This document shows positions 1 to 5,984 of a DNA stretch of 10,059 bases, one piece after another. This stretch comes from JAKGBX01 sp965366835 (GTDB lineage: Bacteria; Pseudomonadota; Alphaproteobacteria; Rhodobacterales; Rhodobacteraceae): assembly GCA_965366835.1 (NCBI GenBank), contig CBDUGF010000130.1:1-10059 (forward strand), given 5' to 3'. The notes beneath the pieces were generated by a model. That model was not told where the DNA came from. It ran no database searches and saw nothing but the letters and a program-made list of their open reading frames with translations. Each line of letters starts with the position of its first letter. Positions within the stretch are counted from its first letter, which is position 1. The translations under genes were made by a program, and so were the position numbers.

Positions 1-938
1 ATGAAAGCTTCCAGAACCTCGCCCGCCTCGATCCCCTCGCCCACCCGCGGATAGAAATCGCGGTTGCCCCAGTTCTGGTTGGCGCGGATGAAAAACACCT
101 GCACGCAGGCCTGCCCTTTTTCGAGATGCAGCGCGATCACATCTGCCTCAGTGGTGCTGCGCGGGTTGATCCCCTGCGCGCTCTGCACCTGGGTCAGCGC
201 CTTGATCCGGTCACGCAGGGCCGCCGCCTTCTCGAATTCCAGCGCCTCCGAGGCGCGCGCCATCTCTGCCGCCAGCTTCTCCTGGATCTGGGTCGAACGC
301 CCCGACAGATAGCGTTCTGCATCGCGCACCGCATCGCCGTATTCCGCCTCGGAGATCTTGCCGACACAAGGCGCGGTGCAGCGCTTGATCTGATACTGCA
401 GGCAAGGCCGCGTGCGGCTCTCGAACATCGCGTCCGAACAATTGCGCAGCAGGAACACGCGCTGCAATTGCGCCAACACCCTGTTGACCGCGCCGGCGCC
501 GGCAAACGGGCCGTAATAGCTGCCCTTCTCCTTCTTGGCGCCGCGATGCTTCTTGATCATCGCAAAGGCATGATCGGTGACCAGGATGTTGGGAAAGCTC
601 TTGTCGTCGCGCAGCAGCACATTGTAGCGCGGCTTCAATTGCTTGATCAGGTTCTGCTCGAGCAGAAGCGCCTCGGTCTCGGTTCGCGTGGTCAGGAACA
701 TCATCGCCGCGGTCTCGCGGATCATCCGGGCAATCCGCGGCGAATGGCCGGTCGGGCGGGCATAGCTCGACACCCGAGCGCGCAAATTGCGCGCCTTGCC
801 GACATAGAGCACCGCGTTCTTCGCATCGAGCATCCGGTAGACCCCGGGCGAGGCATCCAGCGTCTTGAGATAGCCCGCGACCACCTCATGCCCAACCTTA
901 CCTTGGGTCACCTTTTCGTCGCCATCCTGCGCCATCAT
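1..938 (-). CDS. uvrC: UvrABC excinuclease subunit C, N-terminal half (runs off left edge)
   Basis: UvrC makes the two incisions around bulky DNA lesions after UvrA/UvrB loading in nucleotide excision repair, in the cytoplasm. About 312 codons are visible. The GIY-YIG nuclease domain spans roughly residues 30-110 (GVY at 32-34, YVGKARNLRARV from 45, the probable metal-binding Glu in LLLEQNLIKQLKPRYNVLLR at about 94). A UvrB-binding UVR helix pair follows at about 215-250 (EALEFEKAAALRDRIKAL). Four cysteines at 167, 179, 187 and 191 have the spacing of the Fe-S ligands reported for E. coli UvrC. The RNase H-like second nuclease and the helix-hairpin-helix domain lie beyond the window; full UvrC is usually about 600-640 residues. 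Two adjacent ATGs (938 and 935) follow CCCGGGAA, a poor ribosome site, so the exact start is uncertain. It has its own leader of about 310 bp downstream of the SDR gene. Confidence 0.96.
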   Translation of the reverse strand, partial: MMAQDGDEKVTQGKVGHEVVAGYLKTLDASPGVYRMLDAKNAVLYVGKARNLRARVSSYARPTGHSPRIARMIRETAAMMFLTTRTETEALLLEQNLIKQLKPRYNVLLRDDKSFPNILVTDHAFAMIKKHRGAKKEKGSYYGPFAGAGAVNRVLAQLQRVFLLRNCSDAMFESRTRPCLQYQIKRCTAPCVGKISEAEYGDAVRDAERYLSGRSTQIQEKLAAEMARASEALEFEKAAALRDRIKALTQVQSAQGINPRSTTEADVIALHLEKGQACVQVFFIRANQNWGNRDFYPRVGEGIEAGEVLEAF

Positions 939-1000
939 TTCCCGGGCCTGATTCTCGTCGCGTGCTGCAATGTTACCGGCCCCGGGGCAAGATGAAAGGC

Positions 1001-1021
1001 ATCCACGGTTCTTGTGGATAA
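1001..1021. promoter_or_regulatory. DnaA-box match within an inverted repeat, upstream of uvrC
   Basis: TGTGGATAA at 1013-1021 is a perfect reverse complement of the DnaA-box consensus TTATCCACA. It overlaps the right arm of an inverted repeat ATCCAC (1001-1006) / GTGGAT (1014-1019) with a 7-nt loop. It lies about 50 bp downstream of the inferred uvrC transcription start, in the leader. A single box is not an origin. It could be a regulatory DnaA site or chance. Confidence 0.4.
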
Positions 1022-1078
1022 CTCTGGGTGTATCTTCCCGTGGGTTCGGATTTTTCCTTGTTTTTGGCAGAGTTCGTC

Positions 1079-1108
1079 AGTTTGCCTGTTTTTTAGGCAG
1101 TTTGTCAA
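1079..1108 (-). promoter_or_regulatory. Candidate sigma-70 promoter for uvrC
   Basis: On the minus strand a perfect -35 TTGACA (1103-1108) is followed after 18 bp by CAAACT (1079-1084), a 3/6 match to TATAAT. Transcription would start near 1072, giving a leader of roughly 130 nt before uvrC. The perfect -35 with a weak -10 resembles the regulator promoter at 8860-8889. The direct repeat CAGTTTG (1078-1084 and 1098-1104) puts one copy over the -10 and one next to the -35. Confidence 0.5.
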
Positions 1109-1146
1109 CCAGTTGAAATTACTGCGTTCTTTTTCGCGCCCCGGGC

Positions 1147-1172
1147 AAAACATTGAAAACATTAAAGTTTTC
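1147..1172. repeat. Short tandem repeat and inverted repeat upstream of the uvrC promoter
   Basis: AAAACATT occurs twice, 9 bp apart (1147-1154 and 1156-1163). The second copy forms the left arm of GAAAAC (1155-1160) / GTTTTC (1167-1172) with a 6-nt ATTAAA loop. It lies about 40 bp upstream of the inferred uvrC -35. It could be a protein-binding site or an AT-rich upstream element. No family is recognised. Confidence 0.35.
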
Positions 1173-1248
1173 TTAGCGATTTCGTAACGCTTCGTGCGGC
1201 GGTGTAAAACTCTGCCGCGTGCGTCATTTGATGCCTTTGAAATGCCGC

Positions 1249-2031
1249 TTATTCCGGTCCCTGGATGTCCGGTGTCCGCCAGCCCAGATGTTGCCCGCCA
1301 TCGACGCAAAGCAGCTGTCCCGTGACGGCGGGCGCGTCGATGAAATAGCCGAGCGCGGCAGCGATATCGCCCGGATTCGAGCCCCGCTTCAGAATGGTGT
1401 TCTCACGCTGGCGCGCGAAATGCTCCGGCGTCTGGCGCGCGCCGATCATCGTCGGGCCGGGGCCGATCGCGTTCACACGCACATCCGGCGCCAGCGCCTG
1501 CGCCGCGGTCTGGGTCAGCGCCCAGAGCCCCATCTTTGCAATCGTATAGCTGGCGAATTCCGGGGTCAGTTTGCGCACCCGCTGATCCACCATGTTAACC
1601 ACCAGCGCACGCGCGCGTGCCTCGCCGTTTTCATCCGTTTCCGCCGCCGGAGCCTGGGCGGCAAACCCTTGCGTCAGCACAAAAGGCGCGCGCAGGTTCG
1701 ATTCCATATGCCGGTCCCAGCTCTCGCGGGTGCCGGTACGGATGGTATCATACTCGAAGATCGAGGCATTGTTGATCAGCAGGCTCAGCGGTTTGCCCAG
1801 CCCCTCGCGCGCCTGCCCCACCAGCGCCGCCACCTGGCGTTCCTCCAGCAGATCGGCCCGAAGCGCCACCGCGCGCACCCCCAGCCCGGTCAGCTCGGCC
1901 ACCAGCGCCTCGGCCTTCGCCGCGCTGGAATGGTAATGCACCGCCACATCCATGCCGCGCGCCGCCAGATAGCGCGCCATCACCGCGCCCAGCCGGTCGG
2001 CCCCGCCGGTGATCAGCGCCGCCCCGCTCAT
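1249..2031 (-). CDS. SDR oxidoreductase of the pteridine reductase (PTR1/FolM-like) type
   Basis: A 260-residue cytosolic Rossmann-fold dehydrogenase, predicted to reduce a pterin (dihydromonapterin, dihydropterin or dihydrofolate) with NADPH. The cofactor motif is TGGADRLG (8-15), followed by HYHSSAAKAEAL (32-43), both very close to trypanosomatid PTR1 (TGxxxRLG, HYHRSAAEA). NNAS at 87-90 and the YTIAK active site (Tyr162, Lys166) follow. The usual catalytic Ser is replaced by Asp149 in NMVD, the hallmark of pteridine reductases, and GPGPTM (190-195) resembles the PTR1 loop. Its ATG overlaps the antiporter stop by 4 bp (ATGA), which fixes the start and implies translational coupling as last gene of the S49 operon. 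Family assignment is strong; the substrate is inferred. It could instead act on another carbonyl compound. Confidence 0.85.
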   Translation of the reverse strand: MSGAALITGGADRLGAVMARYLAARGMDVAVHYHSSAAKAEALVAELTGLGVRAVALRADLLEERQVAALVGQAREGLGKPLSLLINNASIFEYDTIRTGTRESWDRHMESNLRAPFVLTQGFAAQAPAAETDENGEARARALVVNMVDQRVRKLTPEFASYTIAKMGLWALTQTAAQALAPDVRVNAIGPGPTMIGARQTPEHFARQRENTILKRGSNPGDIAAALGYFIDAPAVTGQLLCVDGGQHLGWRTPDIQGPE

Positions 2032-2999
2032 GACAACACGATCACGATATAGGCCGCATAGAGCGCCGTCAGGATGACGCCCCAGAGCCGGTTGATGTCC
2101 TGCCTGAAAAATACGAACGGGATCAGCAGCACCGAGGCCAGCAGCATCACCCAGAGATCGAACCGCAGGAACTCCGGGTCGACCGGGATCGGCCCGATCA
2201 GGGTGGTCAGCCCGATGATCGCCAGCAGGTTGAACATGTTCGAGCCGATCACATTGCCCAGCGCCACATCGGCCTGGTTGCGCAGTGCCGCCATAACAGT
2301 CGTGGCCAGTTCGGGCAGCGACGTGCCCACCGCCACCAGCGTCAGCCCGATCACCACTTCGGAAATGCCGAACATCCGCGCGATGTTGGTCGAAGCGTCG
2401 ACCAGAAGATCCGCGCCCAGCGGCAGCCCGATCAGACCCAGCACCAGAAAGATGATGATCTTCCACCAGGGCATGTCCGGGTCGGCACCTTCCAGGCCCT
2501 CCACTTCCGCGTCCTCCTCAGCCTGCAACAAGGCCAGCCCGGCCATTTCCCGGCGATGGCGCTGCGCATGCAGGAAGGAATCGATCAGCACATAGCCCAG
2601 CAGTGACAACAGCACGATGCCGGATTTCCAGTCGAACACGCCGCGAAACGCCAGCGCGATGAAGACAACCGACGCGCCCAGCATCATCAGGTAGCTCTTG
2701 CGGGTCTCGCATTGCGAGCTGTGCATCGTCGCCAGCAGCGCCGGTATCCCCAATACCAGCAGCACGTTGGCGGTGTTGGAGCCAACGACATTGCCCATCG
2801 CGATCCCCGGCACCCCCTCCATCACCGCGCTGATCGAGATCAGAAGCTCGGGCGCCGAGGTGCCGAAGGCGACGATGGTCAGCGACACGATCAGCGCCGG
2901 AATACCAACGCGCAGGCTCAGATTGACCGCGCCGCGCACCAGGCTGTCGCCCGCCAGCAGCAGGATCACCAGACCGAGGGAGGCAAGGACCCAATCCAT
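2028..2999 (-). CDS. Calcium/sodium antiporter, YrbG/CaCA family
   Basis: A 323-residue inner-membrane cation/Ca2+ exchanger that probably exports Ca2+ in return for Na+ or H+. Both alpha-repeats of the family are present. The first has GTSAPEL (46-52) with GNVVGSNTANV (69-79); the second has GTSLPEL (225-231) with GNVIGSNMFNL (248-258). The ion-binding acidic residues are Glu51 and Glu230. The halves are split by a hydrophilic, very acidic cytosolic loop at about 145-180 (AEEDAEVEGLEGADPD), as usual for bacterial YrbG. About ten hydrophobic segments are evident and the length is normal. The ATG lies 6 bp after the zinc-ribbon stop and overlaps the downstream SDR start, so it is the third gene of the operon. 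Substrate is inferred from family; K+-dependent exchange is not excluded. Confidence 0.93.
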   Translation of the reverse strand: MDWVLASLGLVILLLAGDSLVRGAVNLSLRVGIPALIVSLTIVAFGTSAPELLISISAVMEGVPGIAMGNVVGSNTANVLLVLGIPALLATMHSSQCETRKSYLMMLGASVVFIALAFRGVFDWKSGIVLLSLLGYVLIDSFLHAQRHRREMAGLALLQAEEDAEVEGLEGADPDMPWWKIIIFLVLGLIGLPLGADLLVDASTNIARMFGISEVVIGLTLVAVGTSLPELATTVMAALRNQADVALGNVIGSNMFNLLAIIGLTTLIGPIPVDPEFLRFDLWVMLLASVLLIPFVFFRQDINRLWGVILTALYAAYIVIVLS

Positions 3000-3005
3000 C
3001 GCGCC

Positions 3006-3167
3006 CTATCCCTTGGTGCAGTCGCAAGGCCCGCGCCCAAGCCGGAACTTGCCGCATTTAGGGCAGCGCTTCGACGCCAGACGCGCCGCACCGGGCATGC
3101 GCAGCTTGCCGAACATGCCCAGCACAGCGATGAACACCAGGAAAAGGACAACGATCTTGGCAATCAT
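3006..3167 (-). CDS. Membrane-anchored zinc-ribbon microprotein (53 aa)
   Basis: A 53-residue protein that is easily missed because of its size. It starts MIAKIVVLFLVFIAVLGMFG, one hydrophobic segment (about residues 4-20), followed by a basic linker (KLRMPGAARLASKR) and a compact four-cysteine unit: CPKC at 35-38 and CDC at 48-50, a plausible zinc ribbon or knuckle on the cytosolic side. The ATG is 3 bp past the S49 stop and the TAG is 6 bp before the antiporter ATG, so it fills its slot exactly. That spacing, with the ordered Cys pattern, is the main evidence that it is real. I believe similar short proteins accompany this locus in other Rhodobacteraceae, from memory only. Function unknown; an adaptor for the S49 peptidase or antiporter is speculation. 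Confidence 0.85.
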   Translation of the reverse strand: MIAKIVVLFLVFIAVLGMFGKLRMPGAARLASKRCPKCGKFRLGRGPCDCTKG

Positions 3168-3170
3168 TGG

Positions 3171-3965
3171 CTACAGCCCAAACCGGGCAAACTGCGCCCG
3201 TTCTTCCAGAGCCGCCATCGCGTCTCCCGCAAAATCGACGCCAAATCGCTGCATGAAGGGGCGCTTGCGGCCGTATTGCAGCAGTTTGACATCGTCGCCG
3301 TAGAGCTCTTTCAGCTTGGGTTCGAGCTGCGCGATGCCGTCGATCAGGCCCAGCTCTTTCGCCCGCCCCGCCAGCCAGAATTCGCCGCTGAAAATCGCCG
3401 GATCATCGGCCAGCTTGCCGCCCCGGCCCTGCATCACATGGTCGATGAACACCTGGTGCATCTCGTCGAGAATGCCTTTCAGCCGCTTTACGTCCGCGGG
3501 TTTTTCCGGCTGGAACATGTCGAGCTGCGATTTCGATTTGCCGGCGGTATAGATGCGCCGCTCGATGCCATGCCTGGTGATGAACTCATGCGCGCCGAAC
3601 CCGCCGGAAATCACTCCGATCGAACCGACGATCGAGGCCGCGCTGGCAAAGATGTCATCTGCCGCGCAGGCCAGCCAATAGCCGCCCGACGCCGCAACGT
3701 CTTCGACAAAGGCATGCACCGGCAGCTTCTTTTCCGTCGCCAGCCGCCGGATCCGCGCGGCGATCCGGTCGCTCTGAACCGGGCTGCCGCCGGGCGAATT
3801 GATCACCAGCGCCACCGCCTTTGGCTTGCCACGGCGAAACGCCTTCTCGATCACGGGCGCCAGCGCCTCGTCACTCAGCGGCAGCCGCCCGGTGCCGATG
3901 GCGCCTTGCAGCCGGATCACCGCCACACGTGGCGGCGTTTTCAAGAAAGGGATAAAGCGCTTCAT
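3171..3965 (-). CDS. S49 family serine peptidase (SppA/SohB-like)
   Basis: A 264-residue single-domain S49 peptidase, the family that degrades cleaved signal peptides and membrane-protein fragments at the inner membrane using a Ser/Lys dyad. The family blocks are in order: VALVINSPGGSP (51-62), DVAASGGYWLAC (89-100) with nucleophile Ser93, SIVGSIGVISGGFG (111-124), and the TAGKSKSQLDMF block (140-151), where Lys145 aligns with the general-base lysine of SohB. The length fits the short, half-size members rather than the 600-residue E. coli SppA. No clear signal peptide; the N-terminus MKRFIPFLKTPP is only mildly hydrophobic. ATG 3965 is preferred over an upstream in-frame TTG at 4001, because that extension is not family-like and overlaps the candidate promoter. 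First gene of the four-gene operon. Confidence 0.93.
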   Translation of the reverse strand: MKRFIPFLKTPPRVAVIRLQGAIGTGRLPLSDEALAPVIEKAFRRGKPKAVALVINSPGGSPVQSDRIAARIRRLATEKKLPVHAFVEDVAASGGYWLACAADDIFASAASIVGSIGVISGGFGAHEFITRHGIERRIYTAGKSKSQLDMFQPEKPADVKRLKGILDEMHQVFIDHVMQGRGGKLADDPAIFSGEFWLAGRAKELGLIDGIAQLEPKLKELYGDDVKLLQYGRKRPFMQRFGVDFAGDAMAALEERAQFARFGL

Positions 3966-3972
3966 GAAGTCC

Positions 3973-4001
3973 CATCTAGAGGCCGCGCCCTCCGCTGACA
4001 A
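3973..4001 (-). promoter_or_regulatory. Candidate promoter for the S49 operon, abutting the ATG
   Basis: On the minus strand TTGTCA (3996-4001, 5/6 to -35) is followed after 17 bp by TAGATG (3973-3978, a Rhodobacteraceae-style TAGnnn -10). Only 7 nt (GGACTTC) separate it from the ATG at 3965, so transcription would begin at or next to the start codon. A GGGA 5 nt before the ATG overlaps the -10 and could instead act as a ribosome site on a longer transcript coming from the exporter genes. Confidence 0.5.
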
Positions 4002-4020
4002 GGCAGACCCCGCCGCTCGC

Positions 4021-4056
4021 CCCCTTCATCTTGCCAAAAATATTCCCGCCGGAGGC
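4021..4056. repeat. Intergenic motif resembling a recurrent Rhodobacteraceae element
   Basis: The motif runs CCCCTTCATCTTGCC (4021-4035), then AAAAATATTC, then CCGCCGGAGGC up to 4056. On the minus strand it reads GCCTCCGGCGGG, AATATTTTT, GGCAAGATGAAG. It lies 38 bp after the permease stop and 19 bp before the S49 -35. From memory, near-identical strings recur between genes in Rhodobacteraceae genomes; I cannot count them here. An 11-bp core, GGCAAGATGAA, occurs again in this window at 986-996 on the opposite strand, next to uvrC. Role unknown: 3'-end signal, dispersed repeat or protein site. Confidence 0.5.
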
Positions 4057-4094
4057 ATAAAAGTCACTTGCCGCCGCGCCTGGCTCGCGCGCCC

Positions 4095-4856
4095 TCAGGG
4101 CTTGATGCGAAAGCCGGTCCTGAAAATCCACCCGATGATCGCGAGGCACAAGATCGTGAAACCCGCAATCGCCGCCAGCGAAACCGCCACGGGCACATCC
4201 GAGGTCTCGAAAAACGCCCAGCGGAAGCCCGAGATCAGATAGACCACCGGGTTGAAATACGAAATCTGCTGCCAGATCGGCGGCAGCATCGACACCGAAT
4301 AGAACGCACCACCAAGAAAAACCAGGGGCGTCACCACCAGCAGCGGTACCAGTTGCAGTTGCTCGAAACTCCGCGCCCAGATCCCGATGATGAAACCGAA
4401 TAGCGCGAAGCTGGTGCAGGTCAGCACCATGAAGGCCAGCATCGCCAGCGGATGCGCGATCGGCAGATCGACAAAGAACCACGCCGTTGCCAGGATCACC
4501 ATCCCGATGAACATCGCCTTGGTCGCCGCCGCCCCGACATAGCCCAGCACGATCTCCCAGAAGCTCACAGGTGCCGACAGCACCTCGAAGAAGGTGCCGA
4601 TGAACTTGGGAAAATAGATCCCGAAGCTGGCGTTGGTCAGGCCCTGCGTCATCACCGAAAGCATGATCAGCCCGGGCACGATGAATGCCCCGTATGACAC
4701 CCCTTCGACCTCCTGGATGCGGCTGCCGATGGCGGCGCCGAAGACCACGAAATAAAGCGATGTCGACAGCACCGGCGAGATCAGGCTTTGCGTGAAGGTG
4801 CGGAAGAACCGTTTCATCTCGGAGGCATAGATCGCCCAGAATCCTTGCCAGTTCAT
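4095..4856 (-). CDS. ABC-2 type transporter permease (YadH-like)
   Basis: A 253-residue integral membrane protein that forms the channel of an ABC-2 exporter with the ATPase encoded just upstream. After an amphipathic start (MNWQGFWAIYASEMKRFFRT) about six hydrophobic helices are visible, at roughly 25-45, 58-75, 105-128, 135-160, 170-190 and 225-245. The C-terminal ABC-2 signature is in the stretch PPIWQQISYFNPVVYLISGFRWAFF (about 190-220, broken by the last loop). The internal GLIMLSVMTQGLTNASFGIYF segment is typical of the YadH/DrrB/NodJ group. Its ATG overlaps the ATPase stop by 4 bp, so the two are translationally coupled. The exported substrate cannot be told from sequence; E. coli YadGH itself is poorly characterised. 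Drug, lipid and polysaccharide export are all seen in this group. Confidence 0.93.
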   Translation of the reverse strand: MNWQGFWAIYASEMKRFFRTFTQSLISPVLSTSLYFVVFGAAIGSRIQEVEGVSYGAFIVPGLIMLSVMTQGLTNASFGIYFPKFIGTFFEVLSAPVSFWEIVLGYVGAAATKAMFIGMVILATAWFFVDLPIAHPLAMLAFMVLTCTSFALFGFIIGIWARSFEQLQLVPLLVVTPLVFLGGAFYSVSMLPPIWQQISYFNPVVYLISGFRWAFFETSDVPVAVSLAAIAGFTILCLAIIGWIFRTGFRIKP

Positions 4857-5818
4857 GCCCGTTCTCCCGCTTGCCTGTCGCTTTCAACCCGATGATCTTC
4901 CTTCGCCACCAGCCCGACGAAAATCTCCTCGAGGCTCGATTGCCGGGTTTCGATATCCGCCAGTTGCAGCCCGGCTTCGGAAAGCCGCTGCAACAGCCGG
5001 GTGATCCCGGTGCTCTGCGCCGTGGTGTCATAGCCATAGATCAGCGTGTGGCCGCCGTCGGCCAGCTTCAATTCATACTCGGCCAGCGCATCGGGCACCG
5101 CCTCGGTCGGTTCGCGCAGCGCGATGCGCAGCTCCTTGCGGCCCATCTGTGCCATCAGCGCGCGTTTCTCCTCGACCACGAGCAGCCGCCCCTTGTGGAT
5201 CACCCCGACACGGTCGGCGATCGCCTCGGCCTCCTCGATGTAATGCGTGGTCAGGATGATGGTCACGCCGGACGCCTTGAGATCGGCCACGATCTGCCAC
5301 ATGTCGCGGCGCAGCTCCACATCCACCCCGGCGGTGGGCTCGTCGAGAAACAGCACGCGCGGTTCGTGGCTCAGCGCCTTGGCGATCAGCACCCGGCGCT
5401 TCATCCCGCCCGACAGCTCGTTGATCCGCGCCTCCCGCTTGTCCCAGAGCGAGAGCCGGCGCAGGATCTGTTCCAGCGCCGCATCATCGCGCTTGAGGCC
5501 AAACAGCCCGCGGGTGAAACGCAGCGAATCCCACACTTTCTGAAACGGTTCGAGATGGATTTCCTGCGGCACCAGCCCGATCAGCGTCCGCGCCGCGCGA
5601 TAGTCGGCGATGATGTCATGCCCGGCGATTCTCGCCTGCCCGCCCGAAGGCGAAACCAGCCCGCAGAGCATTGAAATCAGGGTGGTCTTGCCCGCGCCGT
5701 TGGGGCCGAGCAGGGCCAGGATCTCGCCCTCCCGGATCTCCAGATCGAGCGGCTCCAGCGCGGTGAAGCCGTCGTCATAGGTCTTGGTCAGCCCGTTGAT
5801 ATCGACAATCGCGGTCAT
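4853..5818 (-). CDS. ABC exporter ATP-binding subunit (YadG/DrrA-like)
   Basis: A 321-residue cytosolic ATPase that powers the adjacent ABC-2 permease. All nucleotide-binding motifs are intact: Walker A GPNGAGKTT (38-46), Q-loop Gln85 in GLVPQE, signature LSGGMKRR (135-142), Walker B VLFLDEP (155-161) with catalytic Glu160, D-loop AGVD, and switch His192 in TTHY. About 100 residues follow the nucleotide-binding domain, ending SSLEEIFVGLVAKE, the usual tail of DrrA/YadG-type subunits. The frame stays open upstream to 6013, but ATG 5818 begins the conserved MTAIVDINGLTKTY, has GGAG about 9 nt ahead and follows a good promoter, so it is chosen. First gene of a two-gene operon with the permease, divergent from the methyltransferase across 166 bp. 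Substrate unknown. Confidence 0.95.
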   Translation of the reverse strand: MTAIVDINGLTKTYDDGFTALEPLDLEIREGEILALLGPNGAGKTTLISMLCGLVSPSGGQARIAGHDIIADYRAARTLIGLVPQEIHLEPFQKVWDSLRFTRGLFGLKRDDAALEQILRRLSLWDKREARINELSGGMKRRVLIAKALSHEPRVLFLDEPTAGVDVELRRDMWQIVADLKASGVTIILTTHYIEEAEAIADRVGVIHKGRLLVVEEKRALMAQMGRKELRIALREPTEAVPDALAEYELKLADGGHTLIYGYDTTAQSTGITRLLQRLSEAGLQLADIETRQSSLEEIFVGLVAKEDHRVESDRQAGERA

Positions 5819-5846
5819 GGTGGTGCTCTCCTCGTTCGCGCCGCGC

Positions 5847-5874
5847 AGCCTAGTGGCTTTGCGCCCCGCCGCAA
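5847..5874 (-). promoter_or_regulatory. Candidate promoter of the ABC exporter operon
   Basis: On the minus strand TTGCGG (5869-5874) and TAGGCT (5847-5852) are separated by 16 bp, a common Rhodobacteraceae housekeeping arrangement. The start would fall near 5840, giving a leader of roughly 20 nt that carries GAGGAG ahead of the ATG at 5818. No equally good promoter is visible for the divergent methyltransferase; TGCTATCAG at 5935-5943 could be an extended -10 without a convincing -35. A GCCCGCT (5909-5915) / AGCGGGC (5942-5948) inverted repeat lies between the two genes. Confidence 0.5.
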
Positions 5875-5984
5875 GGGCAGGTGCCGTGACGTCGCGGTGC
5901 CGCCGACAGCCCGCTACCGCGCGGCAGCAATCGGTGCTATCAGCGGGCGCGCCGCTGTTGGCGCCAACCGGAAAGGAGCCTTCG

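Larger units (their letters stand above)
939..1248. other. Gene-free region between SDR and uvrC (uvrC leader)
   Basis: About 310 bp without a credible gene. It is more AT-rich than its surroundings, with runs of T and A at 1051-1065, 1088-1094 and 1147-1171. It holds a likely uvrC promoter (1079-1108), a perfect DnaA-box 9-mer (1013-1021) inside a short inverted repeat (1001-1021), a small stem TGCCT/AGGCA (1083-1087 and 1095-1099), and tandem AAAACATT copies with a GAAAAC/GTTTTC inverted repeat (1147-1172). Open frames crossing it, such as minus 1309-935, have no ribosome site or familiar composition and look accidental. No clear intrinsic terminator for the SDR operon is visible; the best candidate stem, GCGGC/GCCGC with a 13-nt loop near 1196-1218, has no T-run. 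Confidence 0.7.

Noticed and set aside
126..995. Long plus-strand open frame opposite uvrC
   Set aside because: It is antisense to a clear UvrC reading frame, is rich in Arg/His/Gln as expected of reverse-strand shadows in high-GC DNA, and has no ribosome site.
994..1023. Nine-codon plus-strand reading frame (MKGIHGSCG) as a leader peptide
   Set aside because: There is no ribosome site, promoter or downstream plus-strand gene to regulate.
935..1309. Minus-strand open frame across the SDR-uvrC gap
   Set aside because: It overlaps the SDR end and uvrC start, its composition is that of noncoding AT-rich sequence, and it has no recognisable domain or ribosome site.
2712..3998. 428-codon plus-strand frame opposite the antiporter, microprotein and S49 genes
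   Set aside because: Three well-supported minus-strand genes explain the region. The frame's His/Arg/Gln-rich product is a shadow.
3966..4001. S49 start at the upstream in-frame TTG (4001)
   Set aside because: It would add 12 residues not typical of the family and run through the -35/-10 elements; ATG 3965 begins a normal S49 N-terminus.
5909..5948. GCCCGCT/AGCGGGC inverted repeat as an operator between the ATPase and methyltransferase
   Set aside because: The arms are 26 nt apart and purely GC, easily expected by chance here. Mentioned only within the promoter entry.
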